NCBI GenBank assembly: GCA_946699065.1 | Contig: CAMPDV010001096.1 | Location: 1 to 64,000 of the forward strand | Length of the DNA: 64,000 nt | Reading direction: 5' to 3' | DNA from: Loxodes magnus | Taxonomy: Eukaryota > Ciliophora > Karyorelictea > Loxodida > Loxodidae | Part shown: piece by piece, positions 1-10,900 of the stretch | Position numbering within the stretch: the stretch's first letter is position 1 | Layout: every line of letters begins with the position of its first letter | Notes under the pieces: model-generated | The model's database searches: none | What the model saw: the letters and a program-made list of their open reading frames with translations, nothing else | Told to the model about the DNA's origin: nothing | Made by a program: the position numbers and the translations under genes

Positions 1-540
1 CTTAGACTAAAATGTTAATTTTAAAGATTAAATAATTAAAACATGTAAATCTTAATTATTTGGAGTTATCATTACTGATATTTTTATTAGTCGAAAATTA
101 AATTAAGAAATAAATGATTAATAGGTTTCAATAACAGCAAATTCAATATAGGATAAAAATTTAATTTAAAATGAAAAATTTATCTTTTATATTATTAAAT
201 AATTTATAAGTTTCTATTTTAGCACATTCAAATTATTTTTATTTTTACCAAACTTATATAATATCCTTTATTAAATTTAAACAATATCAGTTTTGCTTTG
301 ATTATTTTAAAAAGTTTTATTTGGATAATTATAGTAAAAAAACGTTAAAAATGTAAATTCAAATTTAAAATTAAATATTTAAAAGTAGTAGAATATTAAA
401 TTAATGAAATAGGAATACTTTTTAAACTTATTATAAATAAAAGAAATTTCTTAAAAAGCTTTATAAAAGCAAAATTATTAAATTTAAGTTATCTTATAAA
501 ATAATATTAATATTAAAGAAAAAAAATTTAATTACTTTAA
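1..540. other. AT-rich stretch, no gene recognised
   Basis: Very AT-rich sequence upstream of the recognisable reverse transcriptase. A start codon near 404 opens a frame rich in Gln and Lys that runs into the retroelement, but no motif supports it. It may be the decayed 5' part of the LINE. Nothing else is seen. Confidence 0.4.
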
Positions 541-2230
541 GGTTGAAATATAGAAGGAAAATTTCATAGATGGTCATAAAAAATAGTTAATTGCTACTCT
601 AATATACGTGAAAAACGTTTGATAGTATAACAAGGAAAATGCTATTTTACCATCTAAGAAAACTTAGATTACCTCTGGATTGATAATGGCATTTGAATCT
701 TTTACGAAAATTATGATGCTAAGTTCCTTATTGATGGTAATATTACAAGATCACTTAAATTAAATAACGAAGTATTATAGGGAAGCAGCCATGGACCTGT
801 ACTTGTAATACTTTACTATGATATTGTAATTAGATATTTAGAAGAAAAATAACATAAATATGGTTATAATATTATCTTGAGAAATTTTGTGGTTCGTGGC
901 TTTGCAGATGTCTTAATTGAGCTTTCTAATTCATAGTAAAATGCATAAAAATTACTTACGCCACAAAAAATATTTCTTGAGTAAAACTAAATATAATGTG
1001 GATAAATGTGAAATAATTTAGTTCTTAAAAAGAAAGAAAATATAATTTAAATAAATTTAAATATTAATGGAATTCCTATTGTTTAAAAGAACGAAATTAC
1101 ATATCTTGGATACAGATTGGGAAATAAATAAAATTATAAACTACACTGTGCAAGCAAAGTATCTGACTTCAAAGTAGGATTTTTGAAAGCATAAGAAATT
1201 CTTTCTTAGTACGGAGTAGTATCACCACTCAATTTTAAAAAACTTTGCAGAGTGTTTATTTTGACTAAAATATAGTATGAAAGTGATATAACTCCTTGAA
1301 GTATCATGTCAGGACTTAAAGGAAATAAAGCTTAAATAACTAAATTACAAAGACTCATTTCAGGGAAAGCATTTAAATCTCCTTGATTGGCATTCAATGA
1401 ATCTTACTTCGTTGATCTTAATTGACTTCCGTACACACATGGCTATATTAAAACTCATGCGTTTTTATTTAAACTAGAACAAAACCATTAAAGAAAACCT
1501 GAACTCTAATATAGCATTCTTGTTTTCTAAATGTAAGCAATACTATTTACCATATATAAAATACATAAATAAAAGCCTTTAATAATATAAAATTGATATT
1601 GAAAGTATGACAATTATAAAAAAATTTAATTAGCATATTATTCTAAGAGTGAAAGAACAATTTTTATAAGAATGTTTTTACAAGAATACATGGATGCTTA
1701 CAGCTTAAAGATACATGCAATTTATTTAAAATAATCAAAGTGTATTTCCTGAAATAACTTATACTAAGTTTGACAGACATAGAATATAAGACATAATTTC
1801 TATTTTCAAACTGAGGATATTCACCTATAATTTCTAATACGAATTTAGTTTGCGTCACATAAGCCCAAAAAATGGAATTGATTGTACATGTGGTTTAGCT
1901 AATGGTGAACTCGATCATATATTTGAATGCACTTTATATAAAGATGTCTTTTAGGAATTATCTAACAGAAAAATATTTAATGACAAAGAATATAAAAACT
2001 AATTATGTACGACTAAAATTATATTAATTCAAACTTTGTAAAAAGTAAAGCCCCTAAGATTGATTAATATATTAAAATTTTCATCAAAAATTGCTTAAAA
2101 AAGGATAAAAATTTAAAAAAATTTAGCAGTTGAAACAAAAAGAAAAAATGATGGGAGAAAAAAATATAATTTAAGAAAGAAACTTAAATGATACATGTGA
2201 AAACAAATAAGAAAAAAATGAAAATAAGAA
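541..2230 (+). mobile_element. 5'-truncated, decayed non-LTR retrotransposon (LINE) reverse transcriptase
   Basis: Read with TAA/TAG as Gln and TGA as Trp, this stretch encodes the second half of a LINE reverse transcriptase. Seen directly: a palm-like block LQGSSHGPVLVILYYD near 768-815, then GFADV near 898-912 at the place of the catalytic F/Y-A-D-D box, so the second Asp is Val here. A thumb-like region follows (ITYLGYRLGN near 1097-1126). A Cys-His knuckle CTCG...H...C near 1884-1932 is typical of the C-terminus of many LINE ORF2 proteins. The knuckle lies in a different frame from the palm, with the change at an A-run near 1870, so the copy carries at least one frameshift. The endonuclease domain and 5' end are not recognisable. 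The copy looks dead. The host code is used throughout, so the element is long resident in this lineage. Confidence 0.7.
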
Positions 2231-2599
2231 GAGAGAGGAAAATGCGAGAACACAATTTAGAACCAATATAGAAGAAATATAGAAGAAATAAAAGAGCAGG
2301 AGTAGGAAGAATTAACTAGAAGTTGATAATAAATTTACATAAACTCTTATACTTAACATAATTCGCATGAAATATACCTATAAGTAGTGCAATTATGTCC
2401 CAATACTCAAAGTATTGAAATTTGTTTATCTTATTATTATTATTAATTATTTTACAAATTTACTATTTTATACTCCTTATTTATGAATCGCTTATATATC
2501 GATAATTTTTATAAAGCTTGTAAGATTTTAATTAATAATTTTAAACTAAAAGTAATTATATATTCACATCTCTGATTTCTTATTCGTTTCAAGTCATCA
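2231..2599. other. Intergenic AT-rich stretch
   Basis: Purine-rich Lys/Glu-type sequence near 2140-2340 could be the tail of the LINE frame or a short coiled-coil reading. The rest is low-complexity AT. No motif or convincing start is seen. Confidence 0.35.
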
Positions 2600-4560
2600 C
2601 TATTTATTAAAACCAAGATTCATGATCTAATCATCCGAATCTTCAACTCTCTTCATTATTGTAGGCAACCTAATTTAAGTAAATTTATTATCTTAGTTTG
2701 CTGTCAATCGTTACATTCTTTATTAAATTTAAATCATACATATGTTTTACATATTCCTCATGATTTGCTTTGCTTATCTTTAATAAACTTGATTAAATGT
2801 ATGCATTTGTTTCGAAGCTTAAGATATTAAATCTTAATCTTATGGACTTTATTCTTAGATCTTACTTAATTTATTGATATCAATTTTCTGTAGTCTATTT
2901 TTTCATCAAACCATATAGCATTCTAATATTCGCTGATAATCTAAAGGTGAATCTAAGCCAAAGGGTATTTTCTTTTACCTTTCGAAACTTATATTTTTGG
3001 GAAATACCTTTACAGTATTATCATAGTAATCACTATAATATAAAACCGTCCAAGAAATAGCAATAAATCTTTGGCTAGTTTATTTTACTTGTTAATGTTG
3101 AAGTATAATGTGGAAAGAAAACTTGTTAAATCACGAGAGTGAAGAAACCGAACATAAAAAGTTTAGTTTTTTGTGGTTATAAGATCTTAATTTACATTAT
3201 ACTATTGGAAAAAACTTTGAAAAGATATGTAGCTTACAGACAATTAATCACTATTTCCAGCCATAAACTGTTGTTCTAAAGGTTTATAAAAATGATAGAT
3301 AAAAAGTAGAAAAACACAAATATGGCTTCTGAAGTTAGGTACTTCAGGTATTCATTCATTCAAAATCGAAATTAACAATCTCGTTATAAAAACCTTCATT
3401 ATTTTCAAAGCTTCCGTTCTTATCGAAGTCTACTGCTTCTAGACATCTGTAAATGTCTCTGATAATGTAGAGAACTGGAACTAGTCTAACTTAGAATAGA
3501 TAAAACATAAAATTATATATAAGTTATTCATCTAGTGACTCATCGTTTCCCTCAAAATTCTAACTTTAAAATTATAAATATCATTTTCATTATTCAGGAA
3601 CCTGAAAGGCAGATAAAAAAGTAAAACATCTCACGGAACTCTTAGCTTTTTTGTAATTAAACTAATAAAAATAAGGTTTTAGAATTTAAATAAAATTTCA
3701 TAAATATTCACTAAATAAAGATAAACTTAATTCTATTGAAAGTAAATATAACTGTCAAATAATAAAAAGAGTGTACTACAATCCATCAGTAAGTGTCATT
3801 TATCTCTTTTCTTTAATCTATTATATTTCTAACTTTCTTCAAATTCTATAGTTATTAATAATAAACACCTGATAGAAAAACTCGAGATGAGTATATTATA
3901 CAAGCTAAATCTTCTCCTTTATGGAAAATTCTTATTTATCTCTTTCTAAAAGGATAATCTATATCTTCTATATAGTCTTTAGGAATTACAGTAGTTCTTT
4001 CTCCTTATGTTATTTACTTATCAAGTTAAAGTATAATAGGATATGTAGTACAGAAAGTTTCTCTATTATAATATTTTCAAGTTTTATTTTTGTTTCTATT
4101 TCTAAAGTTTATTATATCATAAACTTTAAGATTTGGATCATTTTAATTATTTTCTATTTATAATTTTCCTTATAATCCCAATATTTTTATAGTTCTTAAG
4201 ATGTTATTAGTATTCTGGAAATCTAGATAGTCCTTACTCTAATTAGAAATTTATAATCTTTAGTCAAGCTAGCCATCATCGACTCTGCAATCCAACGCAG
4301 ACATTGCGAAAGGTTAGACTCCAATAAACCTTATCGAAGTCTCATCTTCCAGAATAATTAAATAGGAACGTTACTTCGCAAAAAATCAAAAGATTGTAAT
4401 TAGACAAAATAATAACTTGGATTTAGACTCCTTGTAGCTTTCCCCTTCTTTACCAAATTTATTTAAATCTGAAGATAATAAAATATAATTTATTTTGTTA
4501 CTTAGAATAAACTTTAAAGTTCTAATTTAAGAAGAGACCCTAAATGTAAATATTCAGGTA
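2600..4560 (-). CDS. Multi-exon membrane-type protein with an EF-hand (unknown family)
   Basis: I do not recognise the family. The minus strand carries good coding sequence over about 2 kb, but in several frames that must be joined by tiny introns. Predicted GT...AG introns include a 23-nt one at 3846-3868, a 14-nt one at 3551-3564 (GTTAGAATTTTGAG) and one of 20 or 26 nt near 3000. A perfect EF-hand loop, DFDKNGSFENNE, lies near 3397-3432, with all calcium-ligand positions present. Hydrophobic segments lie on both sides (near 4400, 3700, 3500 and 3050), which suggests a membrane protein such as a calcium-regulated channel; that is inference. The C-terminal part, near 2600-2900, is Gln-rich and includes DSDDQIMNLGF. 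TAG at 2600-2602, followed by TGA, is the chosen stop. The start was not found. It could be two genes. Confidence 0.45.
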
Positions 4561-5163
4561 AATGTTAGTATATTATAATTATATACTATTAAACCTAATT
4601 ATTAATAAAGTTGTTTATTAAGCAAGGTATATCTTCATTCTTTTAATTAAGAAGAATAATTAAATATCTATTATTGTATTTATATTCTTACTTAATAAAA
4701 GATAAGAAAAACTACTTATTAGAGTAAAAGCACAAAAATAACGAAAAGGGAGAAAAATCAAAAAATTAAGAATAAAATTCTAAATTTTAAGGAGTTTTGG
4801 TATTTTAATGTTTACACAATATTTTATTAACTTTTCTAAGATTTTCTTATAAATTATTTATACAGTAAACTAATCCAAAATACTAAAGAAAATAAAAGAA
4901 CTAAATATTAAACTAGACCAATTAATTCTGAAAAGTTAAATTATATAATATAATTGGTTTTATCTCTTAATTTTATAGATAAAAAAGTTATTTAATCATT
5001 TAAACTTATTTGGTTTATCTTTCTAAATAAATATTTTTGATAAACTTAAATTATAAAATATTTCATTAAATATGCTAGTTGTTTTTAATTTATAAATTTA
5101 ATAGTTTAATAGTTAGTTTAATTATCGTTATTTAAGCGTTTTGGGAGGTAAAATTATAATAAA
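4561..5163. other. AT-rich upstream region of the MORN gene
   Basis: More than 85% AT, with runs of A and T. No coding sequence stands out. It separates the divergent minus-strand EF-hand gene and the plus-strand MORN gene and should hold both promoters. No defined box can be named. Confidence 0.5.
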
Positions 5164-6555
5164 ATGTCAGAAGTGTAAAAATGCGCTTCTTGCTAGAATG
5201 AGTTTGATTCTTTTTTAAACACTCCTCTATTGTTGCCTTGCAATCACACCAAGTGTCAAGCATGTTTGTTTACTGAATTTAAGAACTAGAAATAAAATAA
5301 ATTTTCTGATTGTAACGAAATATTATATAGAAATCCTAATAATCTAGCTAAGAACTAATAAATATTAGAAGTAATATAGAAGAAAGAAAATAAATAAAAT
5401 GAACTACTAGAAGAAATATAAAAATATAAAGAATGAAAAAGAGAACTTAAAATAATTTTAAAAAGAATAACTTAGTAATAATTTCAGTCATTAAGATAAA
5501 CTTTCTTAATAATTAAATCGATTTTTAATAACAATAAATAAGTATATGATTAAATATCTTAGGCTATACATTCTTTAGACTAAAAAATAAAAACACTTAC
5601 ATTAATAGCTTAAAAAGATAATTTAATGCAAAATGCATAAGTATAAAACATTAATTTAAAACTTGATGTTGAAGAAATGTAATTCTTAAAAAATAAAGCT
5701 GAGACTGATATAAAAGTATCTGAAGAAAAATAATAAAAGTTAAATGTTTAAATGTAAGAATTAATAGAAAAAATAGTTAATTATGAAGGAGAAATAAAAG
5801 AAGGAAAGTATCATGGATATGGAATATAGAGATACAAGGATGGAAGTAGATATGAGGGATAATGAATAGAAGGAAAAAAGAAAGGAAAAGGAAAAGAGTT
5901 TTACGCAAATGGAGAAGAGTACGATGGAGAGTTTAAAAATGGATTAAAGGACGGATACGGAGTATAAAAATACGAGGATGGAAGAAGATATGAAGGATAG
6001 TGAGAAGAAGGGAAAAGAAAAGGAAAAGGAACAACTTTTTATTTAGATGGAGATATATATGAAGGAGAGTTTTTAAATGATAAAGCACATGGATATGGAA
6101 TTGATAAGTATATAGATGGAAGTAGATATGAAGGATAATATGTAGAAAATAAAAGATAAGGAAAAGGAACTTTTTATTATGCAAATGGAGATATATATGA
6201 AGGAGAATGACTTGAAGGTTTATTTCATGGATAAGGAATTTATAAATTTAAAGATGGAAGAAGATATGAAGGATAGTTTGTAGAAGATAAATATCAAGGT
6301 AAAGGAACTTTTTATTATGAAGATGGAGATATATATGAAGGAGAATGACTAAATGATTAGGAACATGGATATGGAGTTTTAAAATTTAAAGATGGAAGTA
6401 GATATGAAGGAGAATGGAAGGAAGGTAAAAAAAATGGAAATTTTAATTTTATAGACATCAATGGATAAATCATAAAGAAATTTGGAAAGATGATATCAAA
6501 TAGAAGTGAGAATAAAGTTAAACATAAAACTTTTTTATTAACTAAAAGTTATTAA
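5164..6555 (+). CDS. RING-like, coiled-coil and MORN-repeat protein
   Basis: A 463-residue protein read in one frame from ATG to TAA. Residues 7-34 form a RING-like start (C7, C10, C26, H28, C31, C34), but the last CxxC pair is reduced to a single Cys at 50, so zinc binding and ligase activity are doubtful. Residues about 60-200 are a Gln/Lys/Glu-rich coiled coil. From residue 207 on there are ten MORN units (YEGxW/F and GxG), a repeat that binds membrane lipids or acts as a scaffold in cilia and basal bodies. Four MORN tryptophans are written TGA (5863, 6001, 6208, 6346) and one TGG, and several repeat glutamines are TAA or TAG, so the gene proves the code. TGA at 5434 lies in the coiled coil. 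The stop TAA at 6553 is chosen because the sequence turns low-complexity after it. The combination suggests a ciliary or cortical scaffold (inference). Confidence 0.88.
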
Positions 6556-6710
6556 ATTAAAATATATCTACAATAACTTAAAGTTTTAATATTAAATTTT
6601 ATGATTTAATACTTAATCTAAACATTTTTCTAAATCATTTAACATTATTTTATATTATATAGTTTTTCTATTTTTTTTATTTAATAAATAAAAAAGTTAA
6701 AAGTTAAAAG

Positions 6711-7451
6711 TTAAAAAGCTTTGTTAAAGCCTTATTAGTCAGCCATCTGACCTATTCTATCAGCTTGTCTCCATTAGTTTGTCTTGAATTCCTACTAGGC
6801 TTAGTTAGGCGGTGTAGCACTTAATTAGTGCACCATCCTTTAATATTCGGAATAGTTTTGGTCTTGCACTTAGCGTTCCTAATTATTTATCCAAGGATTA
6901 AGATTTAAATTAAAGAATTTTTTTCTATAAATTTTTCCGCTTTATGTTGGATATATCCTAAATAGTTTTCTAAAAATATCTTATTTATTCTTTCTTTAAA
7001 TTTCGCTTAGTTAGTAACAATATTTTCATTGGTGTTATTTATTGCACACGTAGCATTTTATTCTTCTTTTAAACTATTATTCCTGTAACACTCATTTAAT
7101 TTAAATTTACTACTTATTTTAATTTGAGGCTTCATTTTCTATTTCCATAGGATCTGATTAATTCTGTTAAAACGAAAATGGCGTTACCTGAATTTATTAT
7201 TAAATTTAAAGAATTCTTTGTTCCAGTTTGTTTTCTATTTCTTATGACGATTAATATTGTTTCTCAAGTAAAGACGTTATTAGTTTTTCTAATTTTTCTA
7301 CTTTATCAGTGAGGTATCTATTTTTAAACATAAACTCTTTTAATGACTTAGATAATATTTCTATTTGAGTTTGTGTCGGAAGTTTTTTTAGTTCTGGATT
7401 TCCAAGTGGTTAATGTTCGTCATATCAATCATATTTCTCACTTTCACTCAT
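6711..7451 (-). CDS. Coiled-coil protein with a CCHC zinc knuckle
   Basis: A 246-residue protein in one uninterrupted frame, ATG at 7451, TAA at 6711-6713. Residues 30-90 are a heptad-like coiled coil. A zinc knuckle follows (C133, C136, H140, C145). The aromatic residue after its His is TGA-encoded Trp, as common in nucleic-acid-binding knuckles. The C-terminal 60 residues are Gln-rich with an ATPPNQAQQEF stretch. It probably binds RNA or single-stranded DNA; the partner is unknown. Such knuckles also occur in retroelement Gag proteins, but no other part of such an element is seen here. It is convergent with the MORN gene, with about 155 bp between the ends. Gln is often TAA/TAG. Confidence 0.72.
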
Positions 7452-7618
7452 TGTAATTATTTCGCTTTTTTATTTTTTAGAGAATTTTCCTGTTTAAATG
7501 TTTTGTTCAAAGTTCTGTTATTTCTTAGAAGCAATTTTATATGTAATAAAAAATTAATTTATTGATATTTATTATTGGTAAGAATTAATAAATATTTATT
7601 TAATTATTAAAATTGAAC

Positions 7619-7990
7619 ATGAGTATTAAAAGTTATTAATTAGAAATTCGCTTGCAAATAGAATTAACTAACTCCAATTAATTATTACAAGAAAGTTATC
7701 ATTTAATTCAATTGTTTAATCTTTGTTATATTTCTCTATAATCATATCCAAAAGTAAAAATTACTAATTAATTATTTTAATGTATTTCATCCAAATTTTA
7801 AAAAGAGAATGTGATATTTTATTTATTGTTTGAAGTTATTAAAAATGATTAAGCTTAAAATATGTTTTATAATGCTTTGTTATAATAAAAATTCCAGTGT
7901 TATAAGATAAAATAATTGATGAGAAAGGTTGTTTAAATATATTTTCTATATTAAAATACTTTCAATAATTTCAGTGAGATTTACTTAAGA
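7619..7990 (+). CDS. 5' part of an unknown helical gene, cut by the satellite array
   Basis: ATG at 7619 opens a frame of about 124 codons that reads as a helical protein (start MSIKSYQLEIRLQIELTNSN, later FYLLFEVIKND). It runs without loss of quality up to the first satellite monomer at 7990, and no end is seen before it. The segment FYLLFEVIKND weakly resembles the CID fold of RNA polymerase II CTD-binding proteins, but this is only an impression. The gene is 168 bp from the divergent zinc-knuckle gene. Either the satellite sits in an intron or an eliminated segment of this gene, or the gene was broken by it. A plus-strand coding stretch restarts at the far side (33188). Confidence 0.5.
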
Positions 7991-10900
7991 GGAATGCGTG
8001 TGTGAAGTTACAAAAAAGGAGAGAAAAAAGGTGAGTAAAAAAGTTTTTGTAAGTAAAAAAAAATGGTGTTTAAGAGTAGATTAAGGTGAAAAAAGAATTT
8101 AAAAATAAGTTTGAGGGAAGGAGTAAAAAAGGAAAAAGAGAAAAAGAAAGTATTTGAGAAGAGGAATGCGTGTGTGAAGTTACAAAAAAGGAGAGAAAAA
8201 AGGTGAGTAAAAAAGTGTGGTCTAGTAAAAAAAAATGGTGTTTAAGAGTAGATTAAGGTGAAAAAAGAATTTAAAAATAAGTTTGAGGGAAGGAGTAAAA
8301 AAGGAAAAAGAGAAAAAGAAAGTATTTGAGAAGAGGAATGCGTGTGTGAAGTTACAAAAAAGGAGAGAAAAAAGGTGAGTAAAAAAGTTTTTGTAAGTAA
8401 AAAAAAATGGTGTTTAAGAGTAGATTAAGGTGAAAAAAGAATTTAAAAATAAGTTTGAGGGAAGGAGTAAAAAAGGAAAAAGAGAAAAAGAAAGTATTTG
8501 AGAAGAGGAATGCGTGTGTGAAGTTACAAAAAAGGAGAGAAAAAAGGTGAGTAAAAAAGTTTTTGTAAGTAAAAAAAAATGGTGTTTAAGAGTAGATTAA
8601 GGTGAAAAAAGAATTTAAAAATAAGTTTGAGGGAAGGAGTAAAAAAGGAAAAAGAGAAAAAGAAAGTATTTGAGAAGAGGAATGCGTGTGTGAAGTTACA
8701 AAAAAGGAGAGAAAAAAGGTGAGTAAAATAGTTTGGTCTAGTAAAAAAAAATGGTGTTTAAGAGTAGATTAAGGTGAAAAAAGAATTTAAAAATAAGTTT
8801 GAGGGAAGGAGTAAAAAAGGAAAAAGAGAAAAAGAAAGTATTTGAGAAGAGGAATGCGTGTGTGAAGTTACAAAAAAGGAGAGAAAAAAGGTGAGTAAAA
8901 AAGTTTTTGTAAGTAAAAAAAAATGGTGTTTAAGAGTAGATTAAGGTGAAAAAAGAATTTAAAAATAAGTTTGAGGGAAGGAGTAAAAAAGGAAAAAGAG
9001 AAAAAGAAAGTATTTGAGAAGAGGAATGCGTGTGTGAAGTTACAAAAAAGGAGAGAAAAAAGGTGAGTAAAAAAGTGTGGTCTAGTAAAAAAAAATGGTG
9101 TTTAAGAGTAGATTAAGGTGAAAAAAGAATTTAAAAATAAGTTTGAGGGAAGGAGTAAAAAAGGAAAAAGAGAAAAAGAAAGTATTTGAGAAGAGGAATG
9201 CGTGTGTGAAGTTACAAAAAAGGAGAGAAAAAAGGTGAGTAAAAAAGTTTTGTAAGTAAAAAAAAATGGTGTTTAAGAGTAGATTAAGGTGAAAAAAGAA
9301 TTTAAAAATAAGTTTGAGGGAAGGAGTAAAAAAGGAAAAAGAGAAAAAGAAAGTATTTGAGAAGAGGAATGCGTGTGTGAAGTTACAAAAAAGGAGAGAA
9401 AAAAGGTGAGTAAAAAAGTTTTTGTAAGTAAAAAAAAATGGTGTTTAAGAGTAGATTAAGGTGAAAAAAGAATTTAAAAATAAGTTTGAGGGAAGGAGTA
9501 AAAAAGGAAAAAGAGAAAAAGAAAGTATTTGAGAAGAGGAATGCGTGTGTGAAGTTACAAAAAAGGAGAGAAAAAAGGTGAGTAAAAAAGTTTTTGTAAG
9601 TAAAAAAAAATGGTGTTTAAGAGTAGATTAAGGTGAAAAAAGAATTTAAAAATAAGTTTGAGGGAAGGAGTAAAAAAGGAAAAAGAGAAAAAGAAAGTAT
9701 TTGAGAAGAGGAATGCGTGTGTGAAGTTACAAAAAAGGAGAGAAAAAAGGTGAGTAAAAAAGTTTTGGTAAGTAAAAAAAAATGGTGTTTAAGAGTAGAT
9801 TAAGGTGAAAAAAGAATTTAAAAATAAGTTTGAGGGAAGGAGTAAAAAAGGAAAAAGAGAAAAAGAAAGTATTTGAGAAGAGGAATGCGTGTGTGAAGTT
9901 ACAAAAAAGGAGAGAAAAAAGGTGAGTAAAAAAGTTTTTGTAAGTAAAAAAAAATGGTGTTTAAGAGTAGATTAAGGTGAAAAAAGAATTTAAAAATAAG
10001 TTTGAGGGAAGGAGTAAAAAAGGAAAAAGAGAAAAAGAAAGTATTTGAGAAGAGGAATGCGTGTGTGAAGTTACAAAAAAGGAGAGAAAAAAGGTGAGTA
10101 AAAAAGTTTTTGTAAGTAAAAAAAAATGGTGTTTAAGAGTAGATTAAGGTGAAAAAAGAATTTAAAAATAAGTTTGAGGGAAGGAGTAAAAAAGGAAAAA
10201 GAGAAAAAGAAAGTATTTGAGAAGAGGAATGCGTGTGTGAAGTTACAAAAAAGGAGAGAAAAAAGGTGAGTAAAAAAGTTTTTGTAAGTAAAAAAAAATG
10301 GTGTTTAAGAGTAGATTAAGGTGAAAAAAGAATTTAAAAATAAGTTTGAGGGAAGGAGTAAAAAAGGAAAAAGAGAAAAAGAAAGTATTTGAGAAGAGGA
10401 ATGCGTGTGTGAAGTTACAAAAAAGGAGAGAAAAAAGGTGAGTAAAAAAGTTTTTGTAAGTAAAAAAAAATGGTGTTTAAGAGTAGATTAAGGTGAAAAA
10501 AGAATTTAAAAATAAGTTTGAGGGAAGGAGTAAAAAAGGAAAAAGAGAAAAAGAAAGTATTTGAGAAGAGGAATGCGTGTGTGAAGTTACAAAAAAGGAG
10601 AGAAAAAAGGTGAGTAAAATTAAGTGAAAAAAGAATTTAAAAATAAGTTTGAGGGAAGGAGTAAAAAAAAATGGTGTTTAAGAGTAGATTAAGGTGAAAA
10701 AAGGTGAATTTAAAAATAAGTTTGAGGGAAGGAGTAAAAAAGGAAAAAGAGAAAAAGAAAGTATTTGAGAAGAGGAATGCGTGTGTGAAGTTACAAAAAA
10801 GGAGAGAAAAAAGGTGAGTAAAAAAGTTTTTGTAAGTAAAAAAAAATGGTGTTTAAGAGTAGATTAAGGTGAAAAAAGAATTTAAAAATAAGTTTGAGGG

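Noticed and set aside
3108-3332. Plus-strand reading starting MWKENLLNHESEETEHKK
   Set aside because: Attractive composition, but it would lie inside the minus-strand EF-hand gene, whose reading continues on both sides; kept only as an alternative.
3921-4163. Plus-strand hydrophobic frame of 80 codons
   Set aside because: It is the shadow of a well-balanced minus-strand exon (DYIEDIDYPFRKRQIRI) of the EF-hand gene.
5933-6184. Minus-strand His/Phe/Leu-rich frame
   Set aside because: It is the reverse complement of regular MORN repeats and so a composition shadow.
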